Assembly (NCBI GenBank): GCA_019239915.1 | Contig: JAFAZF010000001.1 | Location: 30,649 to 94,648, forward strand | Source of the DNA: Sphingomonadaceae bacterium | GTDB lineage: Bacteria > Pseudomonadota > Alphaproteobacteria > Sphingomonadales > Sphingomonadaceae | Length of the DNA: 64,000 bases | Direction: 5' to 3' | Shown: positions 35,921-45,649 of the stretch, piece after piece | Layout of the letters: each line of letters begins with the position of its first letter | Numbering within the stretch: the first letter of the stretch is position 1 | The notes under the pieces: generated by a model | Told to the model about the DNA's origin: nothing | The model's database searches: none | The model's input: only the letters and a program-made list of their open reading frames with translations | Translations under genes and position numbers: made by a program

Positions 35921-36400
35921 TTAGCGGCAGTGCACCTCGCCTTTGTCGACCGAACGGCCGAGCAGCGCGCCGCCGCCCGCGCCGAGCACCGTGCCGAGCA
36001 GACCGCCGCCGCCGAGGATGGCGCCGAGTGCGCCGCCGGCGACCGCACCGACGACGGTGCCGGTCGAGCCGTCCGAGCGGCGGCAATAATAGCGGCCGTC
36101 CGAGCCGCGATAGACGCGGTCGTCGCGGCTCAGCACGCGATCCTGCCCCTGCTCGTCGCGATAGTCGCGATAGGGGTCGTAGCCGGGAGGGGGATCGTTG
36201 CGGTAATCATAGCCGCCGCGATCATAGCCGCCCCGATCGTAACCCGGCGGCGGGCCCGGCGGCGGAGGCGGCGGCGGCGCGGAACCGTAATAGCCTGGGC
36301 CGGGGCGGTTATAATCGTCGTCACAGGCGGCCAGCGGCGCGAGCATGACGGCGACGCAAAGCAGCGCCGCCGGGCGCTTCATCCTGGAAGCTACGCTCAT
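35921..36400 (-). CDS. Lipoprotein with Pro/Gly/Tyr-rich region and glycine-zipper
   Basis: A 159-residue protein. The signal peptide ends in a lipobox (VAVMLAPLAAC). A repetitive stretch of PPPPPPP and GYDRGGYD / GYDPYRDYRD follows, and then a hydrophobic glycine-zipper segment near the C-terminus (GAVAGGALGAILGGGGLLG, then AGGGALLGRS). This is the layout of small 17 kDa-type/2TM glycine-zipper envelope lipoproteins. ATG 36400 is chosen because AAGGAG lies 8 nt upstream. Role: envelope stability or stress (inferred). Confidence 0.78.
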   Translation of the reverse strand: MSVASRMKRPAALLCVAVMLAPLAACDDDYNRPGPGYYGSAPPPPPPPGPPPGYDRGGYDRGGYDYRNDPPPGYDPYRDYRDEQGQDRVLSRDDRVYRGSDGRYYCRRSDGSTGTVVGAVAGGALGAILGGGGLLGTVLGAGGGALLGRSVDKGEVHCR

Positions 36401-36490
36401 CTCCTCCACTCCTTACGGTTGCGAACCGAACCCCAACGAGCGGAATGCGAAAGCTTTCCATGGCGCCGACATGCGGCTAGGATGGCGGTT

Positions 36491-38910
<2,420 letters not shown>

Positions 38911-38913
38911 AAT

Positions 38914-38945
38914 AAGCGAGCGGCCCGCATCGCGGACCGCTCGCT
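38914..38945 (+). terminator. Terminator after thiC
   Basis: AGCGAGCGGCCCGC and GCGGACCGCTCGCT form a long near-perfect hairpin between thiC and the convergent DUF3892 gene. No strong T-run, so probably bidirectional. Confidence 0.65.
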
Positions 38946-38952
38946 ACTTAGG

Positions 38953-39249
38953 TCAGGGGCACTCAGGAAGGCTGAGCAGATTGTTCGGCTGCTCGCCGTC
39001 ATTCTCGGTCTTGAGATACTTATTGCCCGCAGCGCTACGAGCGACGATCACCCAAACGCTGCGGCCGCCGACGCTCACGTAGAAGCGAGACACGCGAGTT
39101 TCGATAGCGATGATCGCTTCCTGCTGCGTCATCTTCCAGCGCGACGGATGCCCGCCACCGACGTGAGAGATGCGCTCATGCGCACTGTAGCGGTTGGTCT
39201 TGTTGATGCACTGAATCTGAGTAGTGCGAGTTGCGGTCATGGTGTTCAT
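38953..39249 (-). CDS. DUF3892 domain protein
   Basis: A 98-residue protein. The DUF3892 pattern is complete: [36 protein letters not shown], then [10 protein letters not shown] and [20 protein letters not shown] with a terminal PECP. These small proteins are common on mobile DNA and their function is unknown. The start at 39249 is chosen because the upstream frame is non-coding in look; there is no strong ribosome-binding site. Composition is clearly less GC-rich than thiC, consistent with transfer. Confidence 0.88.
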   Translation of the reverse strand: MNTMTATRTTQIQCINKTNRYSAHERISHVGGGHPSRWKMTQQEAIIAIETRVSRFYVSVGGRSVWVIVARSAAGNKYLKTENDGEQPNNLLSLPECP

Positions 39250-39596
39250 GTTTGTTCCAATCGTCTGCGGCACATGATGCACCGCGCCGGCGCGACAAAC
39301 TGACGCTATCCGGTGTTGATTCTGACGACGGGAAGTGCGACTCTCAGATTGCAAGCGGAGGTTCGCGACGTCCGTCGTCGAGCTTTACGGGAAGGGTCGG
39401 CCGAGAGGTCGGCCCTTTTGCGTTCTTAGGCGCCCCTTGTTGGTTACTCGCCAGCCTTCCTCCCAGCCGTGATATCCAGCTTAGCTTCCAGTGGTAGCGT
39501 CGGTTTACCATCCTCAACGGAGAAGTCCACGGCAGAGTGCGATCTAACACTTTGCCTGAAAAAAGTCTGTGGATAATCAAACTCAGAGAGTGCTAG
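39250..39596. other. Gene-free stretch with orphan terminator
   Basis: I see no credible protein gene in these 347 bp; the short open frames have no family features. The stretch is relatively AT-rich and holds an intrinsic terminator at 39392-39419 on the plus strand with no gene in front of it, plus AT-rich DNA at 39545-39585 that should contain the promoter of the 39597 gene. A small RNA from about 39250-39420 is possible. Confidence 0.5.
39392..39419 (+). terminator. Orphan intrinsic terminator
   Basis: AAGGGTCGGCC-GAGA-GGTCGGCCCTT forms an 11-bp stem with two G-T pairs and a GAGA tetraloop, followed by TTTTG. No ORF precedes it on this strand. Confidence 0.75.
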
Positions 39597-40028
39597 ATGC
39601 CGCTCATGGTAGAGCAAACGAGAGCCGAGTTTTTAGATAAGCTACTGAGAAGGCGTGAAGAAATAATTAGAGAGCTTGCTGCGCTCGATAATCTGCTCTC
39701 AGTGTATGGTGGACTATCAGATGCGCGTGATTCAGAATCGTCGGCGGACTCGGATCAGCTCAGTTTGTATCAATGGCCTCAATCTAGGGCATCGCAGGCG
39801 GCAGAGATTGCGCGATCGATCGAAGCTGCTCGAAAAATTATTCTACGAGAAAAGCGGCCTATGAAACGCGGCGAACTCGTGATTGAGTTAGAACGGCGAG
39901 GCTACATCCTGCCAGGTAAAGACAAAAACAAGGTGTTTGGGACAAATCTCTGGAGGTCTGGCAAGTTTAGATCAGTCGAGGATCGTGGATATTGGCCAAA
40001 AGATGTGCCGCTTCCTAGAAGCGATTGA
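39597..40028 (+). CDS. Hypothetical protein, possible winged-helix (HARE-like)
   Basis: A 143-residue protein. The N-terminal part is a charged coiled-coil candidate (RAEFLDKLLRRREEIIRELA). After a linker, ARKIILREKRPMKRGELVIE, LERRGYILPG and NKVFGTNLWRSGKFRSVEDR look like a small winged helix of the HARE-HTH type, with the KvfgTnLwRsgkF segment as the best match. The codon use is AT-richer than its surroundings, as in DUF3892. No partner gene is obvious. Identification is tentative. Confidence 0.6.
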   Translation: MPLMVEQTRAEFLDKLLRRREEIIRELAALDNLLSVYGGLSDARDSESSADSDQLSLYQWPQSRASQAAEIARSIEAARKIILREKRPMKRGELVIELERRGYILPGKDKNKVFGTNLWRSGKFRSVEDRGYWPKDVPLPRSD

Positions 40029-40040
40029 TTGTAGCTACGT

Positions 40041-40271
40041 CTAAGCCGCCACCGCCCGCGCCGCCGCTTCCGGCTCGGCCTCGATCACCTTTAGGTAGGC
40101 GCGGACCGCCGGCGGGGGCATGTGGCGGCCAATTTCATACTGGCAGATGTTGGCGAGCGGGATGCCGTAGGTCCTGGCGAACGCCTCCTGGCTCAGCCCC
40201 AGCCTGGTGCGCAGCATGCGGATGCGACGCCCCATCAGCCCGCGCTCCAGCCCGGCATTCGCCAGCCTCAT
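40041..40271 (-). CDS. XRE-family small HTH regulator
   Basis: A 76-residue helix-turn-helix protein: RRIRMLRTRLGLSQEAFART, YGIPLANICQYEIGRHMPP. It overlaps the parE-like fragment end by 4 bp (ATGA), making it the third gene of a parD-parE-xre unit. It could repress the module or be an independent regulator. Intact, in contrast to the two genes before it. Confidence 0.85.
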   Translation of the reverse strand: MRLANAGLERGLMGRRIRMLRTRLGLSQEAFARTYGIPLANICQYEIGRHMPPPAVRAYLKVIEAEPEAAARAVAA

Positions 40272-40566
40272 CCGTCGCCTGCAAGCATTTGACCGACGTC
40301 GCGGGCGCCATGAACCCCGCGAATGACGTCGACGCCCGTTTCGGCCAGACGGTAGAGAATAAGGTAGCGGCCGATCGTCAGGCTGCGGACGCCGTCGCCG
40401 ATATCGACGCGGACGCGGCCCCGGTCCGGGAAGTCGCGCAGCGACAGCGCCCCCGCGACGAGGCGCCTTACATGCCGCGCCGCCGCCTGCGGGTCGTCAC
40501 GCGCGATCAATCATAGATGTCATCCAGATCGCGATCCGCCGACGGGCGGATCGCCACGCGCGTCAT
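40268..40566 (-). pseudogene. parE: ParE/RelE-type toxin, frameshifted
   Basis: Reading starts at ATG 40566 with MTRVAIRPSADRDLDDIYD and then hits TGA. The rest, IARDDPQAAARHVRRLVAG through VRSLTIGRYLILYRL, continues in the -1 frame from TTG 40510 to 40268. Adding one base after the Asp codon at about 40510 restores a single ParE protein of about 100 residues. The visible toxin core (RxLxIGRYLILYR) is otherwise normal. Either a true inactivating deletion or a sequencing error. Confidence 0.8.
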
Positions 40567-40839
40567 GCCGCGTCGCGTTCGCCGCGCAGGCGGGCTCGCC
40601 GCGAGCGATGACGCGCTCGGCCCAATCCTCTTCGAGCTCGACCGGCTCGCCGCTGGCCAGTCCTTCCTCCCACGCCTCGCGCAGCCAGGCGAACTTGTGC
40701 TGGCGCTCCTCCTCGCGATCGCGGTCGCGGCGCATGAGGTCGCGGATATAGTCGCTCGGGCTGCTGTAGCTGCCTTCGGCGACGCGCGCCTCTGCCCAGC
40801 GCTTAGGCCTTCGGGAAGCGAGACGTTGATCTGCGCCAT
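40520..40839 (-). pseudogene. parD: ParD-type antitoxin, frameshifted
   Basis: Reading starts at ATG 40839 with MAQINVSLPEGL, the ribbon-helix-helix DNA-binding strand of ParD. It should continue KRWAEARVAEGSYSSPSDYI, but that lies in another frame. Adding one base near 40806 joins the two parts. The rest (LMRRDRDREEERQHKFAWLR, then VELEEDWAERVIARGE) is a normal toxin-binding half. Together with the parE lesion, both genes carry one-base deletions. Confidence 0.8.
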
Positions 40840-41018
40840 CGGCGCGCCTCCTACAAAGTCACGACAATATCGTGTGGCTCACGTCGGGCGCGCGCAACTC
40901 ACCGATCTTCATTCCACTTCACGAACATCGTCCAACCCACCCCCATCCTCATGGCCCCGCCGGCCGATCGGGGATATGCTCCGCCGGAACGCGCACGAAC
41001 GCGCGGCCGAGGAGACGG

Positions 41019-41615
41019 ATGGTGGCCAATATCGATGTTCCCGCGGACTATGCCGAAACGCCGCTGGACTATGCGATCAACGTGCTTTCGCCGGAGCAGG
41101 CGGGCGCGATGTTCGAATTCTCGCGCAAGGTCTATGCCGGTTCGATCCTGCCGTTCCGCGAGTTCGAGCTGGCGCGCGCGCTGATCGCGCAGATCAACGG
41201 CTGCCTCGCCTGCCAGCGCTTCCGCGGCGAGACCGACATTCCCGATTATCTCGAGGCTTCCGGCGTCGATGCGTCGCACGCCGTCCATCGCAACGGCCCC
41301 GGCCTCGTCGAGCAGGATTATGCCGAGGTCCGCGAATGGCGGACGTCGCATAGCTACAGCGCGCGCGAGCGGCTGGCGCTCGAATTCGCCGAGCGCTTCT
41401 CGCTTGAGCCCGATCCGCTCGGCACCGACGCCGCCTTCTGGGAGACGCTGCGCGCGCACTTCTCCGACAAGGAGATTTGCGAGCTGGCGCTGGCCGTCGC
41501 CAATCTCGTCGGCAGCGGCCGCTTCGCGCATGTGATGGGGTTCGATCGGACGGTCTGCCCGGTCGGCGACAGCTTCGCCGCCGTCGAGCGCGCGCCGGCG
41601 ATCGCGGCGGAATAG
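41019..41615 (+). CDS. Carboxymuconolactone decarboxylase / AhpD-family protein
   Basis: A 198-residue all-helical protein. The AhpD-type segment is FELARALIAQINGCLACQRF, with a C-x2-C pair, but the histidine normally following the CxxC (CxxCxxxH) is Arg here (QRFRGE). The C-terminal half contains LALEFAERFSLEPDPLG and EICELALAVANLVGSGRF. ATG 41019 follows GAGGAGACGG. Possible peroxidatic or disulfide-reductase activity, weakened by the missing His. Substrate unknown. Confidence 0.8.
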   Translation: MVANIDVPADYAETPLDYAINVLSPEQAGAMFEFSRKVYAGSILPFREFELARALIAQINGCLACQRFRGETDIPDYLEASGVDASHAVHRNGPGLVEQDYAEVREWRTSHSYSARERLALEFAERFSLEPDPLGTDAAFWETLRAHFSDKEICELALAVANLVGSGRFAHVMGFDRTVCPVGDSFAAVERAPAIAAE

Positions 41616-41745
41616 CGCGCGCGGCCGAGGGGAGCGGAGGGCCCAGCCGTGGGTGAGCGCCGAGCCGCTTGCTCCGGGCCCTGCGCTACCGCCCATGTTC
41701 CCGCCACGCCGGCCGCCGCCGGCCCGAACGCCGGCGGCTAGCGAG

Positions 41746-41946
41746 CTAGCATTTGGTGAGCTGACCCTTTTTCGGCCCGCTGGCGACGTGGCAGCGGCCG
41801 TTCTTGTCCTTGGTGACCGCCGCCGCAGCCGGCGCCGCCGCCGGCGGCGGACATTTCGCGAAATGACCCTTCGCGTCCTTGCAGGGCGCGCTCAGCGCGG
41901 CGGTGCCGAGCAGCGCGATCGAGGCGATGGCGAGCGTGAAGCGCAT
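41746..41946 (-). CDS. Small exported cysteine-containing protein
   Basis: A 66-residue protein with a clear signal peptide (MRFTLAIASIALLGTAALSA). The mature part has two cysteine-bearing repeats around an alanine/proline linker (PCKDAKGHFAKC and KNGRCHVASGPKKGQLTKC). Family unknown to me. Convergent with the CMD-family gene; a GC-rich palindrome lies between them near 41709-41740. Confidence 0.65.
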   Translation of the reverse strand: MRFTLAIASIALLGTAALSAPCKDAKGHFAKCPPPAAAPAAAAVTKDKNGRCHVASGPKKGQLTKC

Positions 41947-42110
41947 GCGATGTCTCCTTCCGGGAACCGGCATCATGCACGCCGAGCGGTGAACGACAAG
42001 GGACGGCGAGCCCCGCCCTCGCCTTCTATCCGCCGACCATTTGCTCATCCGGCTTGCAATTTCCGCCACCAGAACATATGGCGAACATCGCACACGCGGA
42101 GGATCGCCTC

Positions 42111-42647
42111 ATGGACATCGCGCATCGTCTCTTCTTCGGGATCCTGCCGAGCCTGTGGGCGCGGGTGGTGATGGGCGGTATGCGCGACGCGCAGCCCGGG
42201 ATCGCCGCGCCGGTTGCCAACGATCGGCTGCACCTCACGGCGGGCATCAGCGCGGATCATGACGTGTTTCCGGAGCGGATCGCGCACGAGATGATCGCGA
42301 TCGGCGACGCCGCCTGCGCCGAACCGTTCGAGGTGAGGCTCGATCGGCTGGCGGCGTCGCATCGTTCGGTGGCGCTGCGGCCGGCGGCGGGCAATGCCGG
42401 GCTCCAGCGCCTGCGCGAGCAGCTGATCGCCCCGCTGGCGCGGCTCGGCATCCTGCGCGAGGGCTGGCGGTTCAGCCCGCATGTCACGCTCGGCTATCGC
42501 GACGGCGCGCCGTTCGGGCGGACGGTGCCGGCGATCGGCTGGCAGGCGCGCGAATTCGTGCTGATCCACAGTCTCGTCGGCGCGACGCGGCATGTCGTGC
42601 TCCGGCGCTGGCCGCTGCTGACCCAACAGGGCGAGCTCTTCGCCTGA
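42111..42647 (+). CDS. 2'-5' RNA ligase (2H phosphoesterase) family protein
   Basis: A 178-residue 2H phosphoesterase. The two HxT/S motifs are RLHLTAGI and SPHVTLGY, spaced as in ThpR/LigT. Family members have 2',3'-cyclic phosphodiesterase or RNA ligase activity. ATG 42111 is chosen because GGAGG lies 8 nt upstream; longer starts (42078, TTG 42054) have none. Substrate in vivo unknown. Confidence 0.88.
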   Translation: MDIAHRLFFGILPSLWARVVMGGMRDAQPGIAAPVANDRLHLTAGISADHDVFPERIAHEMIAIGDAACAEPFEVRLDRLAASHRSVALRPAAGNAGLQRLREQLIAPLARLGILREGWRFSPHVTLGYRDGAPFGRTVPAIGWQAREFVLIHSLVGATRHVVLRRWPLLTQQGELFA

Positions 42648-42657
42648 GGCGTGCCGG

Positions 42658-42699
42658 TCGAAAGTCACGAAACCCTGTGACCTTCGGCGTGACTTTCGA
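42658..42699. promoter_or_regulatory. Perfect 12-bp inverted repeat upstream of serine acetyltransferase
   Basis: TCGAAAGTCACG (42658-42669) and CGTGACTTTCGA (42688-42699) are exact complements separated by 18 nt. The spacer and flank add TGTGACC and TGTGATC, so four GTGA-type half-sites lie within about 50 bp. It is about 145 bp before the next start. It may be an operator, or a hairpin ending the ligase transcript; no T-run follows. Confidence 0.5.
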
Positions 42700-42842
42700 A
42701 TGTGATCTTAGCGGAGGACCGGGGCTCGGGGGAGTGAAGAACCCGATGCACAATAGCGTCCGGACCACCGAAACCAATTCTCTAGTCGATCGATAGGAAT
42801 CCTTCTTTGCGCAGCGCCGCTTCGTTTCGCTAGCGCTGCGGC

Positions 42843-43787
42843 ATGAGCGGGGACGGGCGATATTGGGATAACGATGCCGTCGCGGCCGGGCTGCGCGCGG
42901 CGCGGACGCGCTGGCGGGCGGCGCGCAGCGTGCATGCGGAGCACGGCACCAGCGGCTTCCCTTCCCGCTACGAGCTCGGCAAGATCATGGACGCGCTGTG
43001 CGGCGCGCTGTTCCCGCTCCGCCTCGGCCCGAGCTTCGTGCGGCTCGACAACGAGGACGCGTTCGTCGCCGAGACGCTGCATACCGCGCTCAGCCGGCTC
43101 TACGGCCAGATCCGCCTCGACCTCCGCTACGCGATGAACGACGATGCCGCCGCCGATCGCCGCGCGGAGGAGGTCATCGGCGCGTTCGCATCGGCGCTTC
43201 CGGCATTGCGCGGCCAGCTCGACCACGATGTCGAGGCGGCCTATACCGGCGATCCCGCCGCGCGCAGCGTCGACGAGGTGCTGCTCTGCTATCCGGGCAT
43301 GCTCGCGATCATCCACCACCGCCTCGCCCACCGCCTCTATGAACTCGGCGCGCTGCTGGTGGCGCGGATCGTCGCGGAGATCGCCAACTCGAAAGCCGGC
43401 ATCGACATCCACCCCGGCGCGCAGATCGGCGGAAGCTTCTTCATCGATCATGGCAGCGGCGTCGTGATCGGCGAAACCGCGGTGATCGGCGAGCGCGTGC
43501 GTCTCTATCAGGCGGTGACGCTCGGCGCCCGCAGCTTCCCGATCGGCGGCGACGGCGCGCTCGAGAAGGGCCGCGCGCGGCATCCGATCCTCGAGGACGA
43601 TGTCGTCGTCTATGCCGGCGCGACGCTGCTCGGCCGCATCACCATCGGCCGCGGCTCGACGATCGGCGGCAACGTCTGGCTGACCGAGAGCGTCCCGCCC
43701 GGCAGCATCGTCCGCCAGGCGCGACTCGACCAGGTCGTGCACCACGAATTCCTGCTGCCGCAGCAGCCGGACGGGAACGGGACCTAA
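42843..43787 (+). CDS. epsC: Serine O-acetyltransferase, EpsC type
   Basis: A 314-residue enzyme making O-acetylserine for cysteine synthesis. The helical N-terminus (about 1-150) leads to the left-handed beta-helix: [20 protein letters not shown], then [27 protein letters not shown] and the terminal hexapeptides [20 protein letters not shown]. The catalytic His/Asp are in FIDHGSG. It is longer than CysE and has the EpsC-like layout. It is followed after 31 bp by the sulfate-binding protein, so both serve sulfur assimilation. Confidence 0.92.
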   Translation: MSGDGRYWDNDAVAAGLRAARTRWRAARSVHAEHGTSGFPSRYELGKIMDALCGALFPLRLGPSFVRLDNEDAFVAETLHTALSRLYGQIRLDLRYAMNDDAAADRRAEEVIGAFASALPALRGQLDHDVEAAYTGDPAARSVDEVLLCYPGMLAIIHHRLAHRLYELGALLVARIVAEIANSKAGIDIHPGAQIGGSFFIDHGSGVVIGETAVIGERVRLYQAVTLGARSFPIGGDGALEKGRARHPILEDDVVVYAGATLLGRITIGRGSTIGGNVWLTESVPPGSIVRQARLDQVVHHEFLLPQQPDGNGT

Positions 43788-43818
43788 GCCGGCTCGCCGG
43801 CGCTACCAGGGGGATAGG

Positions 43819-44814
43819 ATGCGCAAACTTCTTCTCGGCACGCTGATCGCGACGATCGTCGCGACGCCGCTGCCGGCGGCGACACTGCTCAACGTCAGCT
43901 ACGATCCGACCCGCGAGCTCTTCCTGCAGGTGAACCCCGCCTTCGCGCACGCCTGGAAGGCCAGGACCGGCGAGGACGTCGAGATCAAGCAGTCGCACGG
44001 CGGATCGGGCGCACAGGCACGCGCGGTGGCCGAGGGCCTGCCCGCCGACGTGGTGACGCTCGCGCTCGCGAACGACATCGATCAGCTTGCCGATCGCGGG
44101 CTCGTCGCCGCGAACTGGCAGAAGCGGCTGCCGAACAATTCGACGCCCTATTATTCCACGATCGTGTTTCTCGTCCGCAAGGGGAACCCGAAGGGCATCC
44201 ACGACTGGAGCGATCTGGTGAAGCCAGGCATCGGCGTGATCACGCCGAACCCGAAGACCGGCGGCGCGCCGCGCTGGGCTTATCTCGCCGCCTGGGGATA
44301 TGCCGCCAAGGCCTATGGGCAGGACAAGGCGCGCGACTTCGTCAAGCGGCTCTACGGCAATGTGCTGGTGCTCGACACCGGCTCGCGCGGTTCGGCGACC
44401 ACCTTCATCCAGCGGGGCCAGGGCGACGTGCTGCTGACCTGGGAGAACGAGGCGCTGCTGGCGCTGCGCGAGCAGCCGCAAGGCGCGTATGAGATCGTCT
44501 ACCCTTCGGTCTCGATCCTCGCCGAGCCTTCGGTGGCGGTGGTGGACAAGAACGTCGCGGCGCACGGCACGCAGAAGCTGGCCGACGCCTATCTGCGCTT
44601 CCTCTACACCCCCGAGGCGCAGGAGATCGAGGCGCGCAACTTCTATCGCCCGCGCGATCCGGCGGTCGCGCGCCACTATGCCGGCCAATTCAAGCCGCTC
44701 CAGCTTTTCACCATCGCGCGCAATTTCGGCGGGTGGCGGCACGCGCAGCAGGTCCATTTCGCCGATGGCGGCGTCTACGACCAGATCGCCGCCGAGCTCG
44801 GCAAGGCGCGATAG
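43819..44814 (+). CDS. sbp: Periplasmic sulfate-binding protein
   Basis: A 331-residue ABC-type solute-binding protein with a signal peptide ([20 protein letters not shown]). Sulfate-binding-protein signatures are [51 protein letters not shown] and the C-terminal [16 protein letters not shown]. The permease and ATPase genes cysTWA, usually next in line, are absent: the next gene is the convergent cobA. Confidence 0.96.
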   Translation: MRKLLLGTLIATIVATPLPAATLLNVSYDPTRELFLQVNPAFAHAWKARTGEDVEIKQSHGGSGAQARAVAEGLPADVVTLALANDIDQLADRGLVAANWQKRLPNNSTPYYSTIVFLVRKGNPKGIHDWSDLVKPGIGVITPNPKTGGAPRWAYLAAWGYAAKAYGQDKARDFVKRLYGNVLVLDTGSRGSATTFIQRGQGDVLLTWENEALLALREQPQGAYEIVYPSVSILAEPSVAVVDKNVAAHGTQKLADAYLRFLYTPEAQEIEARNFYRPRDPAVARHYAGQFKPLQLFTIARNFGGWRHAQQVHFADGGVYDQIAAELGKAR

Positions 44815-44866
44815 CGGTGCGCTCGGTAGGGCGATTCGACCGCCTACGGATGAAGCTGCCAGTTGC

Positions 44867-45649
44867 TTATTGCGGAACGACAGCGAGGGAGAGCGGCCGC
44901 AGCTCGTCCTGGTCGGCGACGCCGGTCGCGTCGCCGATCAGGAGCAATGTCGGATCATCGTCGGCGATTGTCCGGACCAGGAAGGGAAGTGCGGACAACC
45001 GTCCGTGAAGCAGCCGCTCGCCCGGCAGTGAGACGTTGACCGCCACGATCACGGGCGTGTCACCAGGGCGACCGGCCTCGATCAACGCGCGGGCGATCTC
45101 GGGCGCGGCGGCGCGCCCCATGTAGACGGCGAGCGTCGTGTCGCGCGTTGCCAGCGCCGCCCAGTCGACGTCGAGCGCCTCGCCGGAGCGGACGTGTGCG
45201 GTGACGAACGTCACCTTGCGCGCGGAGCCGCGCGTCGTCAGCGAGACCAAGCCGCCCGCCGCCGCTGCGCTTGCCGCGGTGACGCCGGGGCAGATGCGCA
45301 CTTCAACGCCTCGGGCTTTCAGATGGGCGATCTCCTCCGTCGACCGTCCGAAGATCGAGGGGTCGCCGCCCTTGAGACGCACCACGCGCTTGCCCGCCAG
45401 CGCCGCTTCTGCGAGCAGATCGTTGATCGCGTGCTGGGCCTTGGAGTGCCGTCCAGAACGTTTGCCGACGCTGACGCGCTCGACGCGGTCGGGCAGCAGC
45501 GCGAGCACCTCTCGGCTGACCAAGGCATCATGGAACACGATGTCGGCAGTGATCAGCAGTCGCTCGGCCCTGCGCGTCAGCAGATCGGGATCGCCGGGGC
45601 CGGCGCCCACCAGCCAGACCGTTCCCGGCGCGAACTCAGGAAGCGGCAT
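44867..45649 (-). CDS. cobA: Uroporphyrinogen-III C-methyltransferase
   Basis: A 260-residue SAM-dependent methyltransferase making precorrin-2, the siroheme precursor. Motifs are WLVGAGPGDPDLLTRRAERL, the VVRLKGGDPSIFGR loop, CPGVTAASAAAAGGLVSLT and MGRAAAPEIARALI. It is the stand-alone SUMT type; no siroheme dehydrogenase/chelatase is fused or adjacent. It overlaps nasA by 14 bp and is last in the nitrate run, supplying siroheme to NirB. Confidence 0.97.
   Translation of the reverse strand: MPLPEFAPGTVWLVGAGPGDPDLLTRRAERLLITADIVFHDALVSREVLALLPDRVERVSVGKRSGRHSKAQHAINDLLAEAALAGKRVVRLKGGDPSIFGRSTEEIAHLKARGVEVRICPGVTAASAAAAGGLVSLTTRGSARKVTFVTAHVRSGEALDVDWAALATRDTTLAVYMGRAAAPEIARALIEAGRPGDTPVIVAVNVSLPGERLLHGRLSALPFLVRTIADDDPTLLLIGDATGVADQDELRPLSLAVVPQ

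Noticed and set aside
40505..40515. Programmed -1 frameshift in parE
   Set aside because: There is no slippery heptamer or downstream structure; a plain deletion or sequencing error is simpler.
40507..40839. Single 110-residue protein MAQINVSLPEGL...DDIYD
   Set aside because: It joins the start of ParD, an off-frame middle and the start of ParE. Two frameshifted genes explain it better.
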